Shown here: positions 8,251 to 17,482 of the stretch, in pieces
Layout: the number at the start of each line of letters is the position of its first letter
Position numbering within the stretch: the first letter of the stretch is position 1
The notes under the pieces: model-generated
The model's input: the letters and a program-made list of their open reading frames with translations, nothing else
Databases searched by the model: none
What the model was told of the DNA's origin: nothing
NCBI GenBank assembly: GCA_965221585.1
Contig: OZ244898.1
Span: forward strand, 2,728,001 to 2,792,000
Direction: 5' to 3'
Source of the DNA: VXYK01 sp965221585
GTDB taxonomy: Bacteria > Actinomycetota > Acidimicrobiia > Acidimicrobiales > Aldehydirespiratoraceae
Length of the DNA: 64,000 bases
Translations under genes and position numbers: made by a program

Positions 8251-8987
8251 TGTTGACCGCAGTCGTGACCGGAGCCAGCGGGGGCATCGGATCAGCGATC
8301 GTCCGCCGCTTGGCCGCCGATGGATTCACTGTGGTGGCCGGCTACAACAACTCCGCCGAAGCCGCCGCTGACCTGGTGTCTGAACTCCCGGGGGACCAGC
8401 ATCTGGTCCAGCGCATTGCAGTGCTCGAAGGTGATTCTCTCGATGCGCTCAGCGAGACCGTGGCCAGCAACTTCGGCCACCTTGATGTCTTGGTCAACTG
8501 CGCGGGGATGAGCCGCCCAGTGCCCCACGAAGACCTCGACAGCCTCGATGACGACCTGATCGATGAGATCTTCGCAACCAACTGGCGCGGGGCTTTTGCT
8601 GCTGTGCGAGCGCTTCGCCCACTGCTCGACAAAGGCACGAACCCGGTCGTGGTCAACATCTCCTCGGTGGCTGGTGTCACCGGACAGGGATCAAACGTCG
8701 CATACTGCGCTTCGAAGGCCGCCCTCGACTCCATGACTCGCTCGTTGGGCCGTGCCCTCGCACCCAAGATCCGGGTTGTGTCGGTGTCTCCGGGCTGGGT
8801 GTTGGGTGAGTACGCCATGCGCATGCCCCAAGAGGTGCTCGACACCCAGTGCGCCGCCACACCCCTGGCCCGCCTGGCCGACGCGACTGACGTGGCCGCG
8901 GCCGTCAGCGCAGTCGTCAACCACCTGCCGTTCACCACAGGATCAATTGTCAGCGTCGACGGCGGCCGACCTCTTGGAACGTCATGA
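8250..8987 (+). CDS. Short-chain dehydrogenase/reductase
   Basis: A classical SDR of 245 residues. The nucleotide-binding TGASGGIG motif spans 7-14, NCAG is near 83, the catalytic Ser139 is in VNISSVAG, and the YxxxK pair is Tyr152-Lys156 (YCASK). The ATG at 8250 shares a base with the HisD-like stop; a GTG at 8247 would give one more residue and a GTGA overlap. A TGATG junction implies translational coupling. It probably interconverts a secondary alcohol and ketone of the HisD-like enzyme's substrate, as paired HisD/SDR enzymes do in sulfonated-polyol degradation, but the substrate is not proven. Confidence 0.88.
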   Translation: MLTAVVTGASGGIGSAIVRRLAADGFTVVAGYNNSAEAAADLVSELPGDQHLVQRIAVLEGDSLDALSETVASNFGHLDVLVNCAGMSRPVPHEDLDSLDDDLIDEIFATNWRGAFAAVRALRPLLDKGTNPVVVNISSVAGVTGQGSNVAYCASKAALDSMTRSLGRALAPKIRVVSVSPGWVLGEYAMRMPQEVLDTQCAATPLARLADATDVAAAVSAVVNHLPFTTGSIVSVDGGRPLGTS

Positions 8988-9062
8988 CGATGCCGCATTC
9001 ACCTCACCTCGGTCCTCACCCCATTCGTCGATCACCATCTTCTGTCAACACAGGAGCCGACG

Positions 9063-10211
9063 ATGACTGATCCCCTCCACCAGTCATCGTCGGAGGTGGT
9101 CGTCGATGCCGACGACTTCGCCCGTCGGATCATCGAGCCCGAAGACTTCGTGGCCGACACGGCTGCGTTCATCGACGTGCGCCTTGAACGCTCCGCAGGC
9201 AAGGCCAGCTATTCCATCATCGGGCCCGGTGTCTCTCAGAATCACGACCAGACGGTGAACCTCGACGTTCCCCACGGGTTCAACATCGGCGCGGCCAGCA
9301 TGGACAGCGGCGTCATCAACGGCCAGCATCTTCATTTCACCGCAGAGGTCTTCATCTGCACTCGCGGCCACTGGCGGGTGGCCATCGGAGAACACGGTGA
9401 GCAGAAGCTGAAAATCGGACCGGGAACGATCTTCTCTGCTCCTACCTGGGTGTTCCGCGGTTTTGAGAACATCGGGGACGACGATGGATGGTTGTATGCC
9501 GTGCTTGGGGGCGATGACACCGGCGGCATCATCTGGGCTCCCCACGTGTTGCGGGCCGCCGCTGAAACAGGTTTGTACCTGCGTTCTGACTACACGATCG
9601 TCAACGGCACCGAAGGCGTGCCGCCCGATGACCTCGTGCAGCCTCTTGAACCGGCGCAGTTGGCATCAGTCGACCACTACAGCGACCAGGAACTAGCTGG
9701 ACGCGCGGTCAGCCAAGAGGATCTGCGTTGGTCTGACCAGGCTCTGTTGTCCAATGTCGTCGAGGGTCACGCCAGCGCGATGGCTCCGGTTATCGGCCAC
9801 GGAATGACCGAAGATCGCCACCATCGTTCGCCGATCACCTCCGCGCACGGCTTCAGCGTCGAGTGGTTGCGCCTTCCGCCCGGTTGCAGCACGGGTTTGC
9901 ACCGACACGCACAGAATCAAGTTGTCATCGCCATCGACGGTTCTTGGGAGATTGCGGTGAACCGCAACGAGGACACCCTGCGATCTCGCCCAGCTTCAGG
10001 ATCGGTCGTCTCCATCAACTCCGGTGCCTGGCGGGACCTGTCGAACTTCGGCGACAACGAAGCGCGTGCCGTTGTCGTGTGCGGCACCGATCAACGGGCC
10101 ATGATCGAATGGGACTCCGGCATCGTTGAGGCCGCCCAGCAGGCTGGCTGGGGTCGTGACGCAGGCGGTTACCTCGCTCCCGTTGAACTGATCGGGAGGA
10201 ACCAGCGATGA
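9063..10211 (+). CDS. Bicupin (two cupin domains), gentisate-dioxygenase-like
   Basis: A 382-residue protein with two cupin barrels. The N-terminal one (about 75-165) contains NGQHLHFTAEVFICTRGHWRV, and the C-terminal one (about 255-350) contains PPGCSTGLHRHAQNQVVIAIDG. The H-x-H..E-type metal ligand sets are partly visible in both (HLHFTAE and HRHAQNQ). Bicupins include ring-cleaving dioxygenases, isomerases and binding proteins. AGGAG at 9052-9056 fixes the ATG, and the stop overlaps the next gene by ATGA. Within the operon it may isomerise or oxygenate an intermediate; I do not assign a reaction. Confidence 0.8.
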   Translation: MTDPLHQSSSEVVVDADDFARRIIEPEDFVADTAAFIDVRLERSAGKASYSIIGPGVSQNHDQTVNLDVPHGFNIGAASMDSGVINGQHLHFTAEVFICTRGHWRVAIGEHGEQKLKIGPGTIFSAPTWVFRGFENIGDDDGWLYAVLGGDDTGGIIWAPHVLRAAAETGLYLRSDYTIVNGTEGVPPDDLVQPLEPAQLASVDHYSDQELAGRAVSQEDLRWSDQALLSNVVEGHASAMAPVIGHGMTEDRHHRSPITSAHGFSVEWLRLPPGCSTGLHRHAQNQVVIAIDGSWEIAVNRNEDTLRSRPASGSVVSINSGAWRDLSNFGDNEARAVVVCGTDQRAMIEWDSGIVEAAQQAGWGRDAGGYLAPVELIGRNQR

Positions 10212-10933
10212 CGCTTCCCGTAGTTCTGTTGCCCGGATCGATGTGTGACGCGGCCCTGTTTGCCGGCCAACTCGAGTCGCTTGGTTCGGCCGCGTCAGTG
10301 GGCGATCTGACCAGGTCGTCGACCATCGAGGCAATGGCCGCCGATGTTCTCGACAACGCCCCGCCGAGGTTCGCTGTGGTCGGTTTGTCGCTCGGAGGCA
10401 TCGTCGCTGCAGAGGTGGCTGCACAGGCTTCCGGTCGTGTCGCCGGCGTGGCATTGCTCGACATCAATCTGGGTCTGCCCGACGAAGTCCAGATCGAGAA
10501 CCGTCGCCTCTGGGCTGAGCTCGTGCGAATCGGCAATTTCGAGCAGCTCATCAAGGAAGTCGACCACTTGACCATCGACCCACAAGCTCACGGCCGAACC
10601 ATTGTCGACATGGCCCAGCGTGTGGGTCCAGAAGCCTTCCTCAGACAGAACCAGGCTCTGTTGCATCGCCGCGACCGCCGCAACGACCTTGCGTCTGTGA
10701 ATTGCCCCGTGCTGCTCGTATGCGGACGCGAAGACGAACTCTGCCCCCCAGCGATGCACAGCGACCTGGCAGACCGAATTCCGCACGCCCGCTTGTCAAT
10801 AGTTGAGCGAGCCGGGCACCTGTCAACGATCGATCAGCCCGAGGAGCTGACCAGCCTCCTCAGCCGGTGGCTGAATCTGTGCAATACCAACCAACCCATG
10901 AAAGGCACTGACCATGAATACAACCAAGTATAA
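10208..10933 (+). CDS. Alpha/beta hydrolase
   Basis: A 241-residue alpha/beta-fold hydrolase. LLPGSMCDAALF carries the oxyanion hole, GLSLGG holds the nucleophile (Ser61), GREDELCPP the acid, and ERAGHLST the catalytic His. It lacks a lid domain of any length and resembles small esterases and enol-lactonases. It is coupled to the bicupin by an ATGA overlap, and its last 20 bp overlap the start of the solute-binding lipoprotein, so both belong to the LacI-led operon. The substrate is unknown. Confidence 0.85.
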   Translation: MTLPVVLLPGSMCDAALFAGQLESLGSAASVGDLTRSSTIEAMAADVLDNAPPRFAVVGLSLGGIVAAEVAAQASGRVAGVALLDINLGLPDEVQIENRRLWAELVRIGNFEQLIKEVDHLTIDPQAHGRTIVDMAQRVGPEAFLRQNQALLHRRDRRNDLASVNCPVLLVCGREDELCPPAMHSDLADRIPHARLSIVERAGHLSTIDQPEELTSLLSRWLNLCNTNQPMKGTDHEYNQV

Positions 10934-12395
10934 GTGGTGGCGATTCCTCGCCATCATCTTTGCGTTCACCCTCATCGCCGCCGCCTGCGGTGACGATGAC
11001 GACGATGCGCCGGCGTCTCAGCCCGCCGACTCCGGAGACGATTCTGGAGACGACATGGCCGACGACGACCACGACGACGACGAAATGGCCGACGACGACC
11101 ACGACGACGACGATGGCCACGACCACGACGAAGACGATGGCCACGACCACGACGACGACGAAATGGCCGAGGAGATGGCTCACATCTCCGATGAGTGCAA
11201 CATCCCGAACCCGAGCGACGAAGTCGAGATCGACCTCATGGGTTGGGAGTTCCCGATCGTCAGCCAGTACCAGGATGAACTCGAGGACTGCGAGGAGGGC
11301 AACTACTCGTTCAACTACCAGTTCCTCGACTCGGTCGAGGCCCGCAGCGCCATGACCCAGGACGCCGCCACCGGATCACCCAGCTTCGAGCTCTACCAGG
11401 GCTCCAACGCCTTCATCAGCGAGCTGGCCAACCAAGGCTTCGTCCGGCCCCTCAACGACCTGGTCGACAAGTACCGCGACGAGTATGACCTCGACCAGAT
11501 CGACCAGGCCTTCTGGGATATGGCATCGCTCGACGGCAACATCTACTCGATCCCCATGGTGTCGAACACCATGCACGTCTTCTACAACGAGCCGGCCCTC
11601 GCCGAGATCGGCGTGGACGTGCCCTCCACGTTCGACGAGGCCTTCGCGGCCTGCTCAGCCATCCAGGACGCCGGCTACGACATCGGCTTCCTCTACATGC
11701 TCTCAGCAGGCTGGGCCTGGCAGATCGAGTTCGACAGCGTCATCGGGGCGCTCGGCAGCTCCTCCATCGACCCGGTGACCGCGCAGCCCAACTTCACCAG
11801 CCCCGAGGGCATCGAGGCCGCCAGCCTGCTTCAGCGCATGTGGCAGGACTGCGCGCCCAACGCCAGCGGCACCTACAGCACCGACGACGTGCAGGCAGCC
11901 TTCCAGACCGGCGAGGCCATCCTCGGCCACACCTGGGCATCGAGGGCAGGCGCCATGGACGACCCGGAGGCGTCGACCGTGGTCGGCCAGATCCAGTTCG
12001 CCCCGGCGCTCAGCCCCGGCACCGGCACCCTGGCCGCACCCGCCTACATCGACGGCTGGATGATCCCCGCCGGCACCCCCGAGGAGAACGTCGAGGCCAT
12101 CTTCCTGGCCATGCTCGCCGCCACCGACCTCGAGAGCCAGCAGGCAGCCGCCCAGTTCGGCCTAGTCACCCGCAGCGGCGTCAGCCACCCCGAAGGGCCA
12201 CGTGACGCAGCCGCAGCCGAGGCCAGCCTGGTCAACGGACGAGGCGCCGACCTCACCCACCCGGCCGCAGGCATCGCCCGCGCCAAGCTCGGCGAGGCGC
12301 TCGTGACCATCCTCGACGGAACCCCTGTGGAGGAGGCCCTCGCCGCAGCCGAGGAGGCATACATCACCGAGGCCACCGAGCAGGGCCTGCTCTAG
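10914..12395 (+). CDS. Extracellular solute-binding lipoprotein (family 1) with Asp/His-rich linker
   Basis: A 493-residue ABC-type solute-binding protein. The signal peptide has a basic N-terminus, hydrophobic core and lipobox AAAC (Cys25), so it is anchored to the outer face of the membrane. Residues 26-90 are a low-complexity linker of Asp, His, Glu and Met repeats (DDDHDDDEMA, GHDHDEDDGH). The binding domain follows, with sugar-binder-like segments such as SIPMVSNTMHVFYNEPALAEIGVDVPST. No permease or ATPase gene is adjacent on either side, so it must use transporters encoded elsewhere. A GC-rich hairpin follows the gene. Confidence 0.86.
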   Translation: MNTTKYKWWRFLAIIFAFTLIAAACGDDDDDAPASQPADSGDDSGDDMADDDHDDDEMADDDHDDDDGHDHDEDDGHDHDDDEMAEEMAHISDECNIPNPSDEVEIDLMGWEFPIVSQYQDELEDCEEGNYSFNYQFLDSVEARSAMTQDAATGSPSFELYQGSNAFISELANQGFVRPLNDLVDKYRDEYDLDQIDQAFWDMASLDGNIYSIPMVSNTMHVFYNEPALAEIGVDVPSTFDEAFAACSAIQDAGYDIGFLYMLSAGWAWQIEFDSVIGALGSSSIDPVTAQPNFTSPEGIEAASLLQRMWQDCAPNASGTYSTDDVQAAFQTGEAILGHTWASRAGAMDDPEASTVVGQIQFAPALSPGTGTLAAPAYIDGWMIPAGTPEENVEAIFLAMLAATDLESQQAAAQFGLVTRSGVSHPEGPRDAAAAEASLVNGRGADLTHPAAGIARAKLGEALVTILDGTPVEEALAAAEEAYITEATEQGLL

Positions 12396-12428
12396 GCTCC
12401 GGAGACAGTTCAGTAGCCATTCCTCTGA

Positions 12429-12459
12429 GCGGGGCGGTGTCGCAGTGGCACCGCCCCGC
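12429..12459 (+). terminator. GC-rich stem-loop terminator
   Basis: GCGGGGCGGTG (12429-12439) pairs perfectly with CACCGCCCCGC (12449-12459) around a 9-nt loop, 34 bp after the lipoprotein stop. There is no U-tract, as is common in actinobacteria. It closes the LacI-led operon. Confidence 0.65.
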
Positions 12460-12508
12460 AAGGGGAGTGCAGCCACTCTTTGATTGGCGGGATGTGTAAC
12501 TTGATCCG

Positions 12509-14797
12509 ATGAACAAACCCGAACGCGTGAAACTGCCGCGGCTGCGTCGACGGGTGGCCGTTCTGCTGGTTGCATCCGTGGCCCTCACGACCGCCTACAC
12601 CGTGCCCACCGCGTCCGCAGACACCGAAACCGCTGCCGAGGAAGTATCGACCCAACAGACGTTTGTCGATGTGCCCGGCGACCGCTACTTCACAGAGGCC
12701 GTTGCCTGGTCTGTCGAGAACGACGTCACGGGAATCGACGGCGACGAATTCGAGCCCGACAGACAGGTCACCAGAGGAGAGGCCGCCGTCTGGCTGTGGC
12801 GCATGGGGAACCAGCCGGAGGCGGCACCCCACATGTTCACGGACGTTCCCGAGCATCAAGCCCAAGCCGTCGCCTACCTGAAAGAAAGCAACATCACGAC
12901 GGGCACATCGCCCACCATGTTCTCGCCGGACAAGATCCTGACCCGCGCTGAGGCGGCGGCCTTCCTGTGGAGACTGGCCGGCGAGCCGACGCCGCCTTCA
13001 CTGTCGTTCGCCGACGTCACCAGCGAATGGCAACGAGCGCCGGTCGCCTGGCTCTCCCAAACCAACATCACCACGGTGAAGTCGCCCACAGCATTCTTCC
13101 CCGATCGTGAATTGACCCGGGCGCAGTGGATCACTTTCCTGTACCGCTACAGCACCGGTGTGGGCGACCCCATCACAGTGCCGGAAACCCGGGCGAGTGG
13201 CCGCTGCGCCGACACCCTCTCCGAAGACATCTATGAATGGGAGTTCTGTGCCTGGCAGAACTTCCGGGAGAGCGACAAACACAATTACGTGCTGTCGGAC
13301 TCCGAAGCCGCGGAGTTGATCAGCCGTGTCTGGGCCGAGGTATATGTGGAGGGCAAGCCGGCGAACGCGCCGACCTCGGAACTGGTGCCCTTGGGAGTGG
13401 TCTGTGCAGCCCCCATCGAGGGCGGCGGATTCACCATTGGCTGCTATCAGCGCGCCGAGAACCACATCCGCCGAACAGACGCCCTCTTGGACACGCTCCT
13501 TCATGAACTCGCCCACGCGCTCGTGCGCGATCACCCGTCGATACGCGAGTGCAGCACCGTCAACGGCACGAACCAGTATCGAATATGCATCGCCAACGAC
13601 ATCTTCAGATGTGTGGCAGACCATCTCTACGTGACCTACGCCCAGATCCCTCCGGCCGGGGTGTGCGGAACAGCAACTCCGCCGGTGGCGGATGAGTCAC
13701 AGGACACATGGACCATCAGGCCCATCCGAACCGGCGGCAAGATCGCCTATATCAACTCCTTCTATCATTCGCTGCCCTATCCGCACGAGGGTGCCACCGT
13801 CAATCTGGTCGTCAGGTGCAGGCCTTCAGACCCCGAAGCAGACCCCGACGCGGATACCGACAGCGACGATCTCGATGTCTTCCTGTGGCTTCAATCCGGA
13901 TATCTCGCCGGGCAGCACACCAACAACGAGTTGATTCCCGTCAGCTACGTGTTCGGCAGCTATGAGCTGCTGGACTGGGAGGAGTCCAGGCGCGCCGAAT
14001 ACGTGCTGAGGAACATCAAGACGGGTGACTGGCATGAATCGACCACCAAGAGGGGCGCTTTCGTCCCGCAGTATCTCCATCGAGAGTTCTTGAACTCGGT
14101 GGTCTCGAACGACTGGGCGTACCTCAATGTCGAGCAGTACGACGCCAGCAACTTCGGAGTCTTCGCGTTCTTGACCGACGGATCGCTGCCCGAGGTTCAA
14201 GAAGTGACCGAGGACTGTGGGTGGACTTGGGAGGACGGGCAGGGCAATCCGGGGTCGGACCAGCCATCCGCTCCCACAAGGTGGAACAGCTACGACTACG
14301 AGCGCGGCACGATCGCCTATGTCGACGCCTACTCCACTGAGTCTCCTTCCGACTTGATCGCCGACGGCAGGAACACCCTTTTTGTCAGGTGTCGGAATCC
14401 GTATGCCCAAGATCTCTTCGGCAACAGCGACGGTGAGCTCAGTATCTACATCAGAGTCCGGTCCGGGCAGTTGTTCGGAGACCACGACAACCGCAACCTG
14501 ATCGAGGTGCACTACGTGTCGGGTCCGGCTGAGATACTGGAGTGGGACGAACAGCGGCGAGACAACTACATCGAGGAGAACAAGCAAGTCTCATTTTGGA
14601 GCGAGTCGAGAAGCAAGAGAAGCATGTTCGTTCCCAGCACGCTTCAAGGTGATCTCATCGACGCGCTCACAGACGACGATTGGATCGATGTCTTTGTCCG
14701 TCAGCTCGCTTTCGATGAAGAGACGGTGTTCCGATTCCACAGCGACAACGCGGAGAGTCACCTCCAACGTGTGACTGACGCGTGCGACGGGGAATAG
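12509..14797 (+). CDS. Secreted SLH-domain protein with HExxHxxxxxH metalloprotease-like motif
   Basis: A 762-residue exported protein. The signal peptide (about 1-37) ends near ASA. Three S-layer-homology-like repeats follow (about 48-210: FVDVPGDRYFTEAV, FTDVPEHQAQAV, FADVTSEWQRAP, each with an FxPDxxLTRAxxxxFLWR tail). A central domain carries HELAHALVRDH from His332, matching the HExxHxxxxxH zinc spacing of metzincins, although the usual Gly is Val. The C-terminal half (about 410-762) is a duplicated domain, each copy containing a KIAY/TIAY strand, a VRCR strand and a DWEESRR or EWDEQRR helix. A wall-associated peptidase is the likely role; its substrate is unknown. Confidence 0.8.
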   Translation: MNKPERVKLPRLRRRVAVLLVASVALTTAYTVPTASADTETAAEEVSTQQTFVDVPGDRYFTEAVAWSVENDVTGIDGDEFEPDRQVTRGEAAVWLWRMGNQPEAAPHMFTDVPEHQAQAVAYLKESNITTGTSPTMFSPDKILTRAEAAAFLWRLAGEPTPPSLSFADVTSEWQRAPVAWLSQTNITTVKSPTAFFPDRELTRAQWITFLYRYSTGVGDPITVPETRASGRCADTLSEDIYEWEFCAWQNFRESDKHNYVLSDSEAAELISRVWAEVYVEGKPANAPTSELVPLGVVCAAPIEGGGFTIGCYQRAENHIRRTDALLDTLLHELAHALVRDHPSIRECSTVNGTNQYRICIANDIFRCVADHLYVTYAQIPPAGVCGTATPPVADESQDTWTIRPIRTGGKIAYINSFYHSLPYPHEGATVNLVVRCRPSDPEADPDADTDSDDLDVFLWLQSGYLAGQHTNNELIPVSYVFGSYELLDWEESRRAEYVLRNIKTGDWHESTTKRGAFVPQYLHREFLNSVVSNDWAYLNVEQYDASNFGVFAFLTDGSLPEVQEVTEDCGWTWEDGQGNPGSDQPSAPTRWNSYDYERGTIAYVDAYSTESPSDLIADGRNTLFVRCRNPYAQDLFGNSDGELSIYIRVRSGQLFGDHDNRNLIEVHYVSGPAEILEWDEQRRDNYIEENKQVSFWSESRSKRSMFVPSTLQGDLIDALTDDDWIDVFVRQLAFDEETVFRFHSDNAESHLQRVTDACDGE

Positions 14798-14816
14798 ACA
14801 CTCCCTTTTGCTGAAG

Positions 14817-14838
14817 CCCCGAGGGTTTCCTGTCGGGG
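14817..14838 (+). terminator. Possible short stem-loop terminator
   Basis: CCCCGA (14817-14822) pairs with TCGGGG (14833-14838) around a 10-nt loop just after the SLH protein stop. The stem is only 6 bp and lacks a U-tract, so the call is weak. Confidence 0.35.
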
Positions 14839-14882
14839 GAGCAACTAGCGGGTGAGCAACGAGTGAGGTCTAGATTGGCGTG

Positions 14883-15878
<996 letters not shown>

Positions 15879-15949
15879 GGCGCCGCAGTCGAGCCCCAAC
15901 TGGTCGTTTCTCCACACCTGTCAGCGCACTCAAGCGATAGTGTCAGGCC

Positions 15950-17461
15950 ATGGATTTAGCGATCGATTCTGCCCGATACGGCCTATTGCAATCCGTTGTC
16001 GACCCCGACAGCTACCAGCGATCGGTGCAACGGTTCCGCGAGGCCAACATCCTGCTTCCGACCTTCGCACAGCTCGCCGATCCCTCCACGATCCCTGCCG
16101 AGATACGCAGCGCGCTCGACAGCGTGGGGCGCAACGATGCACATCCGTTGAATCTGTTCCGGGTCCACTGGTACAACGGCTGGGACCGCTCCGATCAGGT
16201 TGCTGTCCCCGAACATGTCGTGCTGCCGGGCGAACTGACCGGGGTTGACGCCCGCATTGTGTTGGTGTTCGGCAACCGATTCCCCATGATCGGGGCGCAC
16301 AAGGTTCTGGCTGCCTATTCCTGTCTGGTGCCACGCGTGGTGAGCGGCCAGTTCGACCCGACTCGTCATCGCGCCATCTGGCCGTCCACCGGGAACTACG
16401 CGCGCGGCGGGATCGCCATCTCGCGGCTGATGCAGAGCCGTGGCGTGGCTGTGCTGCCCGAGAACATGTCGCAGGAACGTTTCGACTGGCTCGATGCCTG
16501 GGTTCCGAACCCCGACGACGTCATCCGTACTCCCGGGTCTGAGAGCAACGTCAAGGAGATCTACGACGCCTGCAACGAACTCGAACGAGACCCCGGCAAT
16601 TTCATCCTCAACCAGTTCTCGGAGTTCGCAAACCACATCGGCCATTACACGGTCACCGGGCAGGCTCTCGGCCACGTCTTCACCTCGATGTTGGATGACG
16701 ATCCCGACCTGCGTCTTGCCGCGGTGACGGTGGCATCCGGATCGGCAGGCACTCTGGCAACAGGTGACCGACTCAAGGACGATTTCGGCACCAAGATCGT
16801 GGCTGTGGAAGCGCTCGAATGCCCGACCATGCTCTACAACGGATACGGCGAGCACAACATCCAGGGGATCGGCGACAAGCACATCCCGCTGATTCACAAC
16901 GTCATGAACACCGACATCGCCGCGGGTATCAGCGACCAGGCGACCGACGGGCTCAATCTGGTGTTCACAACCGACGCCGGCAAGCGCTACCTGGCTGACC
17001 GCCTCGGTGTCGACCCAGAGATCGTCGATCAGCTTCGCCACTTCGGTTTCTCCTCGATCTGCAACATGCTGGCGGCGATCAAGACCGCCAAGCAGCTCGA
17101 TCTGGGCCACGACGATGTGGTGATCTCAGTCGCAACCGACGGCTCGGAGCTGTATGTCAGCGAGAAGCAGCAGCTGCTGGCCACCGACTACCCCGACGGA
17201 TTCGCGGAGATTCATGCCGCGGAGATCGTTGCCCAGCACCTGCTGGGAGCCGACACCGAGCATCTCGAGGAACTTGATTCCGTGGGGCGCAACCGCATCT
17301 TCAACCTCGGCTACTACACCTGGGTCGAACAGCAGGGTGTGAGCGTTGAAGACTTCGATGTACGTCGTGACCAGGGCTTCTGGAACCACCTCCACACAAT
17401 GGCCCCGGGTTGGGACGCCATGATCGAAGAGTTCAACGCGGCCACCGGCGTGACCGTCTAG
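15950..17461 (+). CDS. PLP-dependent fold-type II enzyme (cysteine synthase/threonine dehydratase superfamily)
   Basis: A 503-residue PLP enzyme of the beta family, longer than typical cysteine synthases (about 310). The Schiff-base lysine is probably the Lys of FPMIGAHKVLAAY, and the phosphate/substrate loop is STGNYARGG. The C-terminal third includes SVATDGSELYVSEKQ and an extra helical region. It is followed 21 bp later by another fold-type II PLP enzyme, so the two may work together on an amino acid. No allosteric ACT or CBS domain is evident. The family call is firm; the reaction (lyase, dehydratase or synthase) is open. Confidence 0.82.
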   Translation: MDLAIDSARYGLLQSVVDPDSYQRSVQRFREANILLPTFAQLADPSTIPAEIRSALDSVGRNDAHPLNLFRVHWYNGWDRSDQVAVPEHVVLPGELTGVDARIVLVFGNRFPMIGAHKVLAAYSCLVPRVVSGQFDPTRHRAIWPSTGNYARGGIAISRLMQSRGVAVLPENMSQERFDWLDAWVPNPDDVIRTPGSESNVKEIYDACNELERDPGNFILNQFSEFANHIGHYTVTGQALGHVFTSMLDDDPDLRLAAVTVASGSAGTLATGDRLKDDFGTKIVAVEALECPTMLYNGYGEHNIQGIGDKHIPLIHNVMNTDIAAGISDQATDGLNLVFTTDAGKRYLADRLGVDPEIVDQLRHFGFSSICNMLAAIKTAKQLDLGHDDVVISVATDGSELYVSEKQQLLATDYPDGFAEIHAAEIVAQHLLGADTEHLEELDSVGRNRIFNLGYYTWVEQQGVSVEDFDVRRDQGFWNHLHTMAPGWDAMIEEFNAATGVTV

Positions 17462-17482
17462 ACCCTCGATGACCGCGGCTCA

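Noticed and set aside
10860..11183. Leftward valine-rich frame opposite the lipoprotein start
   Set aside because: It is the antisense of the Asp/His codon repeats; composition alone explains the open frame.
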